From: an uncultured Pseudomonadota bacterium
GTDB taxonomy: Bacteria; Pseudomonadota; Gammaproteobacteria; Burkholderiales; SG8-39
Reading direction: 5' to 3'
DNA length: 64,000 nt
Assembly (NCBI GenBank): GCA_903834835.1
Contig: CAILKO010000008.1
Span: 1 to 64,000, forward strand
The notes under the pieces were generated by a model. That model worked only from the letters and a program-made list of their open reading frames with translations. It searched no databases and was not told the origin of the DNA. Each line of letters begins with the position of its first letter. Position 1 is the first letter of the stretch. Of the stretch, positions 48,118-59,296 are shown in pieces. Both the position numbers and the translations under genes were made by a program.

Positions 48118-49389
48118 ATGGCAGGCGCAAAACTCAAGAATGCGCTCTACGCGCAATCCGGGGGCCCTTCGGCCGTCATCAATGCCACGGCCTGCGGAGT
48201 CATTGAAGCCGCGCGCAAGGCGGGTTCCCGCATCGGCAAGGTCTATGCGGCCCGCGATGGCATCGTCGGCGTGCTGACCGAAAACCTGATCGATACGGGG
48301 CGCGAGACGGACGCCGCGATCCGCGCGCTGCGGCACACGCCGGGCGCAGCCTTCGGCTCCTGCCGGTACAAGTTGAAAGGCGTGGAGCAGGACAGGGCGA
48401 AGTACGAACGCCTGGTAGAGGTGTTCCGGGCGCACGACATCGGCTGGTTCTTCTATAACGGCGGCAATGATTCGGCCGATACTGCCTGGAAGCTGTCGCA
48501 GATCAGCGCGCAGATGGACTATCCGCTGATTGCGATCGGCGTGCCGAAGACCATCGACAACGATCTCGTGATCACCGACACCTGTCCCGGATTCGGGTCG
48601 GCGGCCAAGTATGTCGCGACTTCCATACGCGAGGCGGCTTTCGACGTTGCAGGCATGGCAAGCACCTCGACCCGCGTATTCATACTCGAAGTGATGGGCC
48701 GGCATGCGGGCTGGCTGACAGCCGCTTGCGGTCTAGCTTCCGACAGGGCCGGAGCGCCGCCGCACATCCTGCTGTTTCCCGAACGCGTATTCGATGAAGC
48801 GGATTTTCTCGCGCGCGTAAAGCGAACGGTGGACACGGTGGGTTATTGCGTGATCGGGGCATCGGAAGGCATCAAGGATTCGGACGGTCGTTTCCTCGCC
48901 GAATCGGGCGCCAAGGATGCGTTCGGGCATTCCCAGTTGGGCGGCGTCGCACCGCTGCTTGCGGGGCTGATCAAGGACAAGCTTGGCCTGAAGCAGCACT
49001 GGGCGGTCGCCGATTACCTGCAGCGTTCGGCGCGGCACATCGTATCGAAGACCGATCTTGAGCAGGCCTACGCGGTCGGGCGCGAGGCTGTCCGGCTGGC
49101 GCTCAAGGGTCGGAACGCGGTGATGCCGGTCATTCGGCGCGAGTCCGGGCGGCCTTATCGTTGGTCGGTGGCCGAGGCGCGCCTCGAGGACATCGCCAAC
49201 AAGGAGCGCAAGATGCCCGAAAACTTCATCACCCCCGACGGGTATCACATCACGCCCGCGGCGCGCAGATATCTTGCGCCCTTGATCGCGGGCGAGGCAC
49301 CGCCACCGTACCGTGACGGTCTGCCCGACTACGTGCGCCTGAAGCGGATTCCGGTGCGTAAGCGCGTGAAGGCCGCCTTCGAGATCTGA
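48118..49389 (+). CDS. 6-phosphofructokinase, PPi-dependent type
   Basis: QSGGPSAVINATACGVIEAAR...FYNGGNDSADTAWKLSQ...IGVPKTIDNDLVITDTCPGFGSAAK; GGND and PKTIDND residues match PPi-using enzymes. Confidence 0.92.
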   Translation: MAGAKLKNALYAQSGGPSAVINATACGVIEAARKAGSRIGKVYAARDGIVGVLTENLIDTGRETDAAIRALRHTPGAAFGSCRYKLKGVEQDRAKYERLVEVFRAHDIGWFFYNGGNDSADTAWKLSQISAQMDYPLIAIGVPKTIDNDLVITDTCPGFGSAAKYVATSIREAAFDVAGMASTSTRVFILEVMGRHAGWLTAACGLASDRAGAPPHILLFPERVFDEADFLARVKRTVDTVGYCVIGASEGIKDSDGRFLAESGAKDAFGHSQLGGVAPLLAGLIKDKLGLKQHWAVADYLQRSARHIVSKTDLEQAYAVGREAVRLALKGRNAVMPVIRRESGRPYRWSVAEARLEDIANKERKMPENFITPDGYHITPAARRYLAPLIAGEAPPPYRDGLPDYVRLKRIPVRKRVKAAFEI

Positions 49390-49402
49390 AGGCGGTTCTG
49401 GG

Positions 49403-50380
49403 TTACTTGCGGTCGGGACGGCAGCGGTCGATGTCGGCGTCGCTCATTACAGGGCGTATGACGCAGCGCGCATTGAACGCTTCCTGCCGCCGCTTCTCCT
49501 CCGCAAGGCGCTCTTGTTCGGCAAGCTTGGCCGCTTCTTCGCGCGCGCGGCGTCTCTCCGCCGGGCTCTGAGCCGGTTTCGCTTCCTCTGCGGGCGTGGC
49601 GAGCGCAGTTTTCTCGGTTGATGCACGGCCCATGCTCTCTGCAGCCTTCGCGCTGGGTTGGGCACCTGGTTTGTCGCTCGTCCAGCTCCACTCGCCGACC
49701 TTCCAGGAACCGTCCTCGCGCGTGAAGTTCACCGCACCGTGCATTTCCTGCTTGCCGAATTCGCTGGTGCCGGTTGCGAGCAGGGTCGCTGTCTTGCCGT
49801 CTTCGGCAATGCTCTTGCGCGTCACCTTGTAGGTCGGCGGCATCATGCTGCCGATGAGGTTGACCGCAGCCGATGCTTGAGCCTTGGGGATCGCCTCCAG
49901 TTCGGCGCGCTTTGCCGCGGTCGCGTTCCGGCGCATCTCGACCATATCGCCTGCGAGCGTGGCCGCATGCAGGCGCGCATACACTTCTTCAGGGTCGCCC
50001 GCAGAGGGCGGACTCGTCGGCGCGTCCGTTGCAGTGCCCGTCGCTGCAGGTTGAGCGGCTGGTTGGGCGGCAGCGGTCGCAACAGGGCGGTCCGCTGCTG
50101 CCTGTCCGGTACCTGCTGACGGAACCGGCACCGGCCGCGCCGCAGGGCGTGCGACGGGCGCACTCGGCGGGGGTGGCGCAGGGGACAGAAGGTCCATATA
50201 CGTCACTGCGCCGGCGGCTGCAATCAGCACGAGGACGACGACGACAGCGATGATGCCGCGCCGGCCCGAAAGCAGCGCACCGATGCGTGATCCGCCTGCA
50301 GCAGCGGGTGCGGCGGGAGCTGGGCTCGCATCCTTCGGCTGGCCGGAAGCTGACTGGGATTTCTTCTTTAAGCCGAACAT
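49403..50380 (-). CDS. Hypothetical single-TM protein with Ala/Pro-rich linker and C-terminal coiled region
   Basis: 325 aa from MFGLKKKSQSA; RRGIIAVVVVLVLIAAAGAVTYMDLL TM segment; RRRAREEAAKLAEQERLAEEKRRQEAF. Confidence 0.7.
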   Translation of the reverse strand: MFGLKKKSQSASGQPKDASPAPAAPAAAGGSRIGALLSGRRGIIAVVVVLVLIAAAGAVTYMDLLSPAPPPPSAPVARPAARPVPVPSAGTGQAAADRPVATAAAQPAAQPAATGTATDAPTSPPSAGDPEEVYARLHAATLAGDMVEMRRNATAAKRAELEAIPKAQASAAVNLIGSMMPPTYKVTRKSIAEDGKTATLLATGTSEFGKQEMHGAVNFTREDGSWKVGEWSWTSDKPGAQPSAKAAESMGRASTEKTALATPAEEAKPAQSPAERRRAREEAAKLAEQERLAEEKRRQEAFNARCVIRPVMSDADIDRCRPDRK

Positions 50381-50471
50381 GTACCCTCTCCCATCAATGG
50401 CGCTTCTTGGGGCGCAAAAAATTACGACCGGTGCGCGAAGTTCGCGCGCACCCGGCTGGACAGGCGGCACA

Positions 50472-50487
50472 GTAACAGAATTGTTAC
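50472..50487. promoter_or_regulatory. Palindrome GTAACA-GAAT-TGTTAC (GTAAC-N6-GTTAC class) upstream of hppA
   Basis: Read directly in the divergent gap between the 49403..50380 gene and hppA. Confidence 0.5.
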
Positions 50488-50647
50488 CACTCTTCACGGC
50501 CGCAGCGGCCTGTCCGTTCCGGCAAAGACAGGGCGTTCCGGCCGATTCTGATAAACTCCGCGCGCTTTCCAGAGGGGCGACCGGCCGCACCGGCAGGCTG
50601 CGGTCGTGGCTCCGTCTAATTCATACACGAGCAGGGAGAACGAAAAA

Positions 50648-52717
<2,070 letters not shown>

Positions 52718-52820
52718 TGAGGGCCGAGGATCCGGGCACCTTGCGCCACGCAGGGCCCTCCCGATCCCTCCGGTCGCTCCGGTGCGCGTTGACCGGAAGG
52801 CCGATGGATTGACGTTTCAA

Positions 52821-52848
52821 GGGCAGCTTCGGCTGCCCTTTTCTTTTT
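52821..52848 (+). terminator. Intrinsic terminator downstream of hppA
   Basis: GGGCAGC-TTCG-GCTGCCC followed by TTTTCTTTTT. Confidence 0.85.
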
Positions 52849-52879
52849 GCGTTTCTTTTCGTTTTACGGGGCTCCGGAA

Positions 52880-53812
52880 ATGGGCACGCTGCTCAATATC
52901 TCGCTTCCGTTCTTCGGGTTGATTGCGGCGGGCTATGCGGCGGGCCGCACGCGTGTGCTGCCGCCCGAAGCAGTGGGCGGGTTGAACGCCTTCGTATTCT
53001 GGTTCGCGCTACCGGCCTTCCTGTTCATGCGCATGTCTGCGGCGAACACTGCCGGCTTTGACCTGCGCTTCATCCTGGCTTATTCGGGCGGCGAATTGCT
53101 CTGTTTCGTCATCTGCTACGCGGCGGCGCGCGCCCTGTTCGGGCCGGATCCGGAACGCAATGCGCTGCGCGGTGCAGCCGCTGCATTCGGCAACATCGGC
53201 TACATGGGTCTGCCGATCATCGTCGCCGTGTTCGGCGAAGACATGGTGGTCCCGGCCGTCACCGTGATCCTGGTGGACAATTTTCTGATGTTCCTGCCGA
53301 TCATCCTGATCCAGTACGCAAGGCAGGAGGGAGGCGGTGGCGCAGGTCCGGTGCTGAGCATGGTGCTTGGCACTCTGCTGCGCAATCCGCTGCTCCTCGC
53401 CATGGCGGCAGGACTCGCCTGCGGGACGCTCGGCGTCCCGATTCCCGGCCCCCTCGCTTCTTTCGGCACGCTGCTCTCGGGGGCGGCGGCACCCTGCGCG
53501 CTGTTCGTACTGGGTGCCACCCTCGTCGGCCGGCCGCTCACCAGCGGCTTTTCGGAGGTGGCGATGATGAGCGCAGGCAAACTGCTGCTGCATCCGGCAC
53601 TGGTCTTTGGAATTGCGACGCTGCTCGCACTTGACCCCAGGCTTACGGCGGTTGCCGTGGTCGAGGCGAGCCTTCCGATCGCCGCGCATGTATTCATCAC
53701 GGCCCGAACCTACGAGGTCTATGCTGAACGGATTTCCTCCGCGATCCTGTTCTCCACCGTCTGCGCCGTGGTGAGCGTGTCGCTCGTCCTGTACTGGTTC
53801 GCCGCCGCATGA
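52880..53812 (+). CDS. AEC (auxin efflux carrier) family transporter
   Basis: LLNISLPFFGLIAAGYAAGRTRVLPPEAVGGLNAFVFWFALPAFLFMRMSA; start chosen beyond the terminator. Confidence 0.88.
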   Translation: MGTLLNISLPFFGLIAAGYAAGRTRVLPPEAVGGLNAFVFWFALPAFLFMRMSAANTAGFDLRFILAYSGGELLCFVICYAAARALFGPDPERNALRGAAAAFGNIGYMGLPIIVAVFGEDMVVPAVTVILVDNFLMFLPIILIQYARQEGGGGAGPVLSMVLGTLLRNPLLLAMAAGLACGTLGVPIPGPLASFGTLLSGAAAPCALFVLGATLVGRPLTSGFSEVAMMSAGKLLLHPALVFGIATLLALDPRLTAVAVVEASLPIAAHVFITARTYEVYAERISSAILFSTVCAVVSVSLVLYWFAAA

Positions 53813-55542
53813 GCGCCAGACGCATCATCACTCGCCTTGCCTGCGCGCTCGCGGCGTGTCTCGTTGCCATGCTCGCCGCGGCGCAGGACGCGCCCGAGGT
53901 CGCGTCCGGCTGGGAAGAGAAGCGCGCCGTCAGCGCGCAGCGCTACATGGTGATTGCGGCCCATCCGCTGGCGGCAAACGCCGGCATGGCGATGCTTGCG
54001 CGTGGCGGTACGGCAATCGACGCGGCGATCGCGGTACAGATGATGCTGAATCTTGTGGAGCCCCAGTCTTCCGGTATCGGCGGAGGCGGATTCCTGCTTC
54101 ACTGGGCAGCGAGGAAGCAGGCGGTGGCCGCCTACGACGGGCGCGAAGCTGCGCCCCTAGCGGCGCGGCCAGACCGGTTTCTGGACGCGTCCGGACGACC
54201 CCTGCCGTTTCGCGCGACGCGCGCGAGCGCATTGGCTGTAGGCGTCCCGGGTACGCTGCGCATGCTGGCCGCCGCGCACCGCGACCATGGACGCCTCCCC
54301 TGGGCAAGTTTGTTCGAGCCGGCGATCCGCGCCGCGGAGCGTGGTTTCCCGATGTCGCATCGGCTGCACGTGCTGCTCGCTGCAGACGAGCGACTGCGAC
54401 GCACGCCCGCGGCGCGCGCCCTCTATTACGACGCGGACGGCGGGGCCAGACCGGAAGGCAGTCTGATCGTGAACCGCGAACTCGCGGAGACCCTGCGCCT
54501 GATCGCTCGCCACGGGCCCGATGCCTTCTACTTCGGCGCGATCGCCGAAGATATCGTCGCCGCGGTACGCTCCCATGAGAGCGCGGGCGATCTGAGCGTG
54601 GTCGATCTGGCGCGCTATCGTGCAATCCGCCGGGAGGCGGTGTGCGCGCCGTACCGTGAGTATCGGGTATGCGGCATGCCGCCTCCGAGTTCGGGCGGCA
54701 TCGGGGTACTGCAGATCCTCGGCATCCTGGAGCGCAGCGCATTCGCGGCGGCAGGGCCGCACACGGTGGAGGCGCTGCACCTCCTTGCTGAGGCCGGGCG
54801 CCTCGCCTACGCGGACCGCGGCCAGTATGTCGCCGACCCGGATTTTGTTCCTCAACCTGTTGCCGGCCTGATCGACCCTGCCTATCTCGCAGGCCGTGCG
54901 AAGCTCCTGGGGGAGCGTTCGATGGGGCGTGCCGCACCGGGCCGGCCGGCCGGCGCGCCTGCCCTCGTCTCGGCACCGGAGAATCCGGTGCACGGCACCA
55001 CCCATGTGTCCGTCGTCGATGCGCGCGGCAATGCGGTGTCGATGACGACAAGCATCGAGGATGCCTTCGGCAGCCGTATCCAGGTGCGGGGCTTCCTGCT
55101 GAACAATCAACTCACGGACTTCTCTTTCCTGGCTGAAGTCGGCGGCATGCCGGTAGCGAATCGCGTCGAGCCGGGCAAGCGGCCGCGCAGTTCAATGTCG
55201 CCGACCCTGGTATTCGATCGTGACGGCCGGCTGAGGCTTGCGATCGGTTCGCCCGGCGGGCCGGCAATCATCAACTTTGTGGCACGCGCGATCGTCGCAA
55301 ACCTGGACTGGGGCTTCGACATACAGACTGCGATCGCCCTGCCGAACGTCGGGAGCAGAAACGGACCGACCGACATCGAGGCGGGGTCGCTATATGTTCT
55401 GCAGGCGGATGCGCTGCGCGCGCGCGGGCATGAGGTCCGGCTGCTGGACCAGACGAGCGGCCTGCACGGCATCGAGCGTAGTGTGCGCGGCTGGCGCGGC
55501 GGCGCGGACCCGAGGCGCGAGGGCGTGGTGCGGGGACGCTGA
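53809..55542 (+). CDS. ggt: Gamma-glutamyltransferase
   Basis: YMVIAAHPLAANAGMAMLARGGTAIDAAIAVQMMLNLVEPQSSGIGGGGFLLHW...GTTHVSVVDARGNAVSMTTSIEDAFGS catalytic Thr. Confidence 0.95.
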   Translation: MSARRIITRLACALAACLVAMLAAAQDAPEVASGWEEKRAVSAQRYMVIAAHPLAANAGMAMLARGGTAIDAAIAVQMMLNLVEPQSSGIGGGGFLLHWAARKQAVAAYDGREAAPLAARPDRFLDASGRPLPFRATRASALAVGVPGTLRMLAAAHRDHGRLPWASLFEPAIRAAERGFPMSHRLHVLLAADERLRRTPAARALYYDADGGARPEGSLIVNRELAETLRLIARHGPDAFYFGAIAEDIVAAVRSHESAGDLSVVDLARYRAIRREAVCAPYREYRVCGMPPPSSGGIGVLQILGILERSAFAAAGPHTVEALHLLAEAGRLAYADRGQYVADPDFVPQPVAGLIDPAYLAGRAKLLGERSMGRAAPGRPAGAPALVSAPENPVHGTTHVSVVDARGNAVSMTTSIEDAFGSRIQVRGFLLNNQLTDFSFLAEVGGMPVANRVEPGKRPRSSMSPTLVFDRDGRLRLAIGSPGGPAIINFVARAIVANLDWGFDIQTAIALPNVGSRNGPTDIEAGSLYVLQADALRARGHEVRLLDQTSGLHGIERSVRGWRGGADPRREGVVRGR

Positions 55543-55595
55543 GCGCCGCGCCGCTTGCATCCTGCCGAGGTCGAGACAGTGGGGGGGCGGTGTGG

Positions 55596-55621
55596 AGATA
55601 GTAACGTAAACGTTACTATCT
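55596..55621. promoter_or_regulatory. Palindrome AGATAGTAACGT-AA-ACGTTACTATCT (GTAAC-N6-GTTAC class)
   Basis: 12-bp perfect inverted repeat in the ggt/kinase gap, overlapping the histidine kinase stop codon. Confidence 0.6.
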
Positions 55622-56969
55622 ATCCCGAATGCGGCCTGCTTTCTTCCCGGTCGCCGGCCGGGAGCCCGGTGCGCGGCAGACGGATCGTCACCCGCAGACC
55701 GCCGGACGGGCTCCGATCGAGCCTCGCGCTGCCGCCATGGCGCACGGCGATGCGCCGCACGATGGCGAGTCCGAGTCCGCTGCCGCTGATTTCGCGCGCG
55801 ACACCGGGCCTCCGATAGAAACGTCCGAACACCCGCTCATGATCGGCCTCGGGAATGCCCGGCCCGGTGTCCTGGATCTCGATCACGGCATCCTCGTCCG
55901 AACGCAACAGCGAGGCATCCACACGGCCATGCTCGGGCGTGTACTTGAGCGCGTTGTCGATCAGATTTGACACCAGCGTACGCAGGCCCACGGGCTCTCC
56001 CTGAACCTCCAGCGCCTCGCTGCGCGTGATCCCGAGGTCGATATGCCGGCGCTCGGCGAGCGCCGAGTAGTCGCCGATCACCTCGCGCAGCAGGACTTCA
56101 AGATTCACTGCCTCGCGCGTATCCGGCGCTGCAGGGGCCTCGTTTCGGGCGAGCGTAAGCAGCTGTCCGACCAGACGCGTGGCGCGCTCGACGCCGGCCC
56201 GGAGTTCGCCCAGCGCGCGCTTGCGGTCGATTTCGGAGTCCGCGCGTTCCGCAAGCTGTGCCTGCAGCGCGAGCGCGGTGAGCGGCGTGCGCAGCTCGTG
56301 CGCGGCGTCGGCGATGAAGGCGCGCTGTGTCTCGAGCGCCTGGGAAAGTTGCTGCAGCAGCCCGTTCAGCGCGTGGGAAAGCGGGGTGAGTTCTTCGGGC
56401 AGGGCGTGCTCGGGGAGCGGTCGCAGCGATTCCGGTGTGCGACCGCGAACCTCGCGCGCGAGTTCTTCCAGCGGTCGGAGGCCGCGTCCGACCGTAAGCC
56501 AGATAACCACGCCGAGGAGGGGCAACAGCAGCAGAAACGGCCACAGGGTCCGCAGAGCGACGGCCGCCGCCAGCCGGTTGCGCACCGCCTGCGGCTGCCC
56601 GACCTGAATCACGTGGTCGCCCAGGCGCATCGCGAACACGCGCCACTGGCCGTCCTGGGTGCGCACGTTCGCGTAGCCGAGCGGCGCCTGCACCGGCATG
56701 CGCGAACGGGGATGTGAGAAGTAGATCTGCCCGCCCTGGACGCTCCAGATCTGGATCATGGTGTCGAGCCCGTCGGGCTCGACCTCCGGCGCCAGTACGC
56801 CGTTCGCGAAGGCGTGATCGCGCAGCGACAGCGCGGTCTGCTGCAGCTGGTAGTCGAACAGGGCGTTCGCCTCCTCGCGCGCCGCGAGGTAGGTGGACCA
56901 TGCGCCGAGCGCGACCGCGCCGGAAACCCCGCACAGCAGCCAGACCAGCAGGCGGGCGCGGATCGACAT
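55620..56969 (-). CDS. Two-component sensor histidine kinase
   Basis: QRAFIADAAHELRTPLTALALQAQLAERA H-box; LIDNALKYTPEHGRV N-box; IEIQDTGPGIPEADHERVFGRFYR; GSGLGLAIVRRIAVRHGG. Confidence 0.95.
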   Translation of the reverse strand: MSIRARLLVWLLCGVSGAVALGAWSTYLAAREEANALFDYQLQQTALSLRDHAFANGVLAPEVEPDGLDTMIQIWSVQGGQIYFSHPRSRMPVQAPLGYANVRTQDGQWRVFAMRLGDHVIQVGQPQAVRNRLAAAVALRTLWPFLLLLPLLGVVIWLTVGRGLRPLEELAREVRGRTPESLRPLPEHALPEELTPLSHALNGLLQQLSQALETQRAFIADAAHELRTPLTALALQAQLAERADSEIDRKRALGELRAGVERATRLVGQLLTLARNEAPAAPDTREAVNLEVLLREVIGDYSALAERRHIDLGITRSEALEVQGEPVGLRTLVSNLIDNALKYTPEHGRVDASLLRSDEDAVIEIQDTGPGIPEADHERVFGRFYRRPGVAREISGSGLGLAIVRRIAVRHGGSARLDRSPSGGLRVTIRLPRTGLPAGDREESRPHSG

Positions 56970-56974
56970 CCGGC

Positions 56975-57634
56975 TCAGGATCGAGCGAGCATGTAGCCCA
57001 CGCCGCGCACCGTGCGGATGAACTCCGGGCCGAGCTTCTTGCGCAGCGAATGGATGAATACCTCAACGGCGTTGGACTCGATCTCCTCGCCCCAGCCGTA
57101 GATCCTGCCCTCCAGTTGCGCGCGCGAAAGGATGGCGCCAGCGCGCGAGGCCAGCGCTTCCAGCACCGCGAATTCACGCGGTGAAAGCGACAGTGGCTGT
57201 TCGCGAAAGCTTGCTTCGCGGGTTGCCGTATTGAGGGTAAGCGGCCCGTGCCTGATCTCGGACTGGGCGCGGCCTTCACGGCGGCGCACCACGGCGCGCA
57301 CGCGCGCCGCGAGCTCGTCGAGTTCGAAGGGTTTGACGACGTAGTCGTCCGCGCCACTGTCCAGTCCCGCGATCCTGTCGGTCACGGCATCGCGCGCCGT
57401 CACCATCACCACCGGCACGTCGTTCTTTCTTGCGCGCAGGCCTTTCAGCACCTGCATGCCGTCCTTGTTGGGCAGCCCGAGATCGAGCAGGACGCAATCG
57501 TAGCGCTCGGCGGCGATCGCGGCATCCGCCGCGCGTCCGTCCATGACCCAGTCCAGGCTGAATCCGTCCTGACGCAGGCCGCGCGAGACTGCGTCGCCGA
57601 CCATGCGGTCGTCTTCCACCAGCAGCAGTCGCAT
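56975..57634 (-). CDS. OmpR-family response regulator (QseB/PmrA-like)
   Basis: MRLLLVEDDRMVGDAVSRGLRQDGFSLDWVMDG...GADDYVVKPFELDELAARVRA...SNAVEVFIHSLRKKLGPEFIRTVRGVGYML. Confidence 0.95.
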   Translation of the reverse strand: MRLLLVEDDRMVGDAVSRGLRQDGFSLDWVMDGRAADAAIAAERYDCVLLDLGLPNKDGMQVLKGLRARKNDVPVVMVTARDAVTDRIAGLDSGADDYVVKPFELDELAARVRAVVRRREGRAQSEIRHGPLTLNTATREASFREQPLSLSPREFAVLEALASRAGAILSRAQLEGRIYGWGEEIESNAVEVFIHSLRKKLGPEFIRTVRGVGYMLARS

Positions 57635-57693
57635 CGCAAAGCTCCTTGAAGTTTGACCGCCAGGCCGCTAGAGGCGGCCTGGCGGGTGCCGGA

Positions 57694-59145
57694 TCAGCCG
57701 AGTTCCACAGGTACGTATATGCGGGCGTCTCCGCGCTGCACAAGGAGGGCAATCTGCGCCCCGGCCTTGGCGACCAGCGATTTCAGCTGCGCCGCGTCCC
57801 TGACCGGACTGCCGTTCACGGAAACGATCACGTCGCCCTCCTGGATGCCCGCCTTTTCCGCCGCGCCGGCCGATTGCTCCACCACCAGGCCGTTGGCAAG
57901 TTTCAGGGCCTTGCGTTCCTCGGCGGATAGCGGTCGCACTGCCACCCCCAGACGGCCCTGATTCTCGTCCGGCTCCGCGCGTGCGACCTTGTCGGATTTC
58001 AGTGAGCCGACCTTGACCGACAACTCGCGGCGCGCACCGCCTCGCCAGACTTCGACGCGCGCGGAGTCTCCCGGCCGGATCTCGGCGATCACGGGCGGCA
58101 ACTCGGAGGAGCGCTCGATCGCCTTGCCGTTCACGCGCAGGATCACGTCGCCCGGTTCAACACCCGCTTTCGCAGCAGGACCGCCGTCCTCGACGCTGGA
58201 AACCAGCGCGCCCGCCGGCCGGTCCAGCCCGAAGGACTTGGCGAGCGGTTGGGTGACCTCCTGGATCGCGACCCCGATCCGGCCGCGTTCCACGCGCCCG
58301 GTGGCGACGAGCTGGTCCTTGATCCGGGTGGCGACTTCCATCGGAATCGCGAAGGCGAGGCCCTGGTAGCCGCCGGTACGGGAGTAGATCTGGGAATTGA
58401 TGCCGATGACTTCGCCGCGCATGTTGATGAGCGGACCGCCCGAGTTGCCCGGATTCACCGCCGCGTCGGTCTGGATAAAGGGCACGTAGGTGCCGTCCGG
58501 CAGTGCGCGCGACGTGGCGCTCACGATGCCTGCGGTGACGGTGTTCTCGAACCCATAGGGCGATCCGATCGCGAGCACCCACTCGCCCACGCGCAGTGCT
58601 TTCGAGTCACCGAGTTTCACGGGCGTCAGATGCTCGGCCTGGATTTTCAGGGCAGCGATGTCGGTCTGCGGGTCGGTGCCGAGCACCTTGGCCTTGAACT
58701 CCCGCCGGTCCGCAAGCTTGACCAGCACTTCCGATGCGCCCTGCACGACATGCGCATTGGTGAGAATCACACCGTCTGCGCTCACGATGAAGCCCGAGCC
58801 CATGCCCTCGCGCGGGCCCTCCTGCTGCGGCCCCTGGAAGCGTCGCAGGAACTCGGAAAACGGGTCGGCCCCGCCGGGATCGGGTTGCGCGCTGCGTGCG
58901 GGCCTGAGCGCGCTTACCCGGATGTGCACGACCGTATTGCGATTGGCCTCGACGATGCTCGCGAAATCCGGGCCTGACTGTGCGCTTGCCACGAGTGGCG
59001 TGCGCGTCGCGGCCATGGCGGCTTCCGTCGGGGCGGGCCCGGCATGGGCGAGCAACTGGCTGCCGCCGATAGCGCCGAGCGTCATGAATCCGGCAGCGGT
59101 CAGCGCGGCCGCCGTCCTGCTGAGGATGAATTTCCTGGCGTCCAT
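57694..59145 (-). CDS. Do/DegP-family periplasmic serine protease with two PDZ domains
   Basis: GMGSGFIVSADGVILTNAHVVQGASEVLVKLADRREF, DIAALK, GNSGGPLINMRGEVIGINSQ; two PDZ-like repeats; start set at MDARKF. Confidence 0.95.
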   Translation of the reverse strand: MDARKFILSRTAAALTAAGFMTLGAIGGSQLLAHAGPAPTEAAMAATRTPLVASAQSGPDFASIVEANRNTVVHIRVSALRPARSAQPDPGGADPFSEFLRRFQGPQQEGPREGMGSGFIVSADGVILTNAHVVQGASEVLVKLADRREFKAKVLGTDPQTDIAALKIQAEHLTPVKLGDSKALRVGEWVLAIGSPYGFENTVTAGIVSATSRALPDGTYVPFIQTDAAVNPGNSGGPLINMRGEVIGINSQIYSRTGGYQGLAFAIPMEVATRIKDQLVATGRVERGRIGVAIQEVTQPLAKSFGLDRPAGALVSSVEDGGPAAKAGVEPGDVILRVNGKAIERSSELPPVIAEIRPGDSARVEVWRGGARRELSVKVGSLKSDKVARAEPDENQGRLGVAVRPLSAEERKALKLANGLVVEQSAGAAEKAGIQEGDVIVSVNGSPVRDAAQLKSLVAKAGAQIALLVQRGDARIYVPVELG

Positions 59146-59194
59146 TGAAGGCGCTCCTTGAGTGGGTGGATGGAGAGCATGCTGCGGTCCGATC

Positions 59195-59211
59195 CTTAAG
59201 GAGAACTTAAC
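59195..59211 (-). promoter_or_regulatory. PmrA/QseB-like box upstream of the degP-RR-HK operon
   Basis: CTTAAG-GAGAA-CTTAAC resembles YTTAAK-N5-YTTAAK, about 50 nt upstream of the protease start. Confidence 0.5.
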
Positions 59212-59296
59212 CAGGCGGAGAACGTGAAGCGCCGCGGAACTGAACGGGGCGCGGAGCGCACGCGCCCCGGGGCAATCGCCGCGGAGCCGCCGGATG

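Noticed and set aside
56098-57357. 419-aa minus ORF
   Set aside because: Off-frame reading of the kinase and regulator genes.
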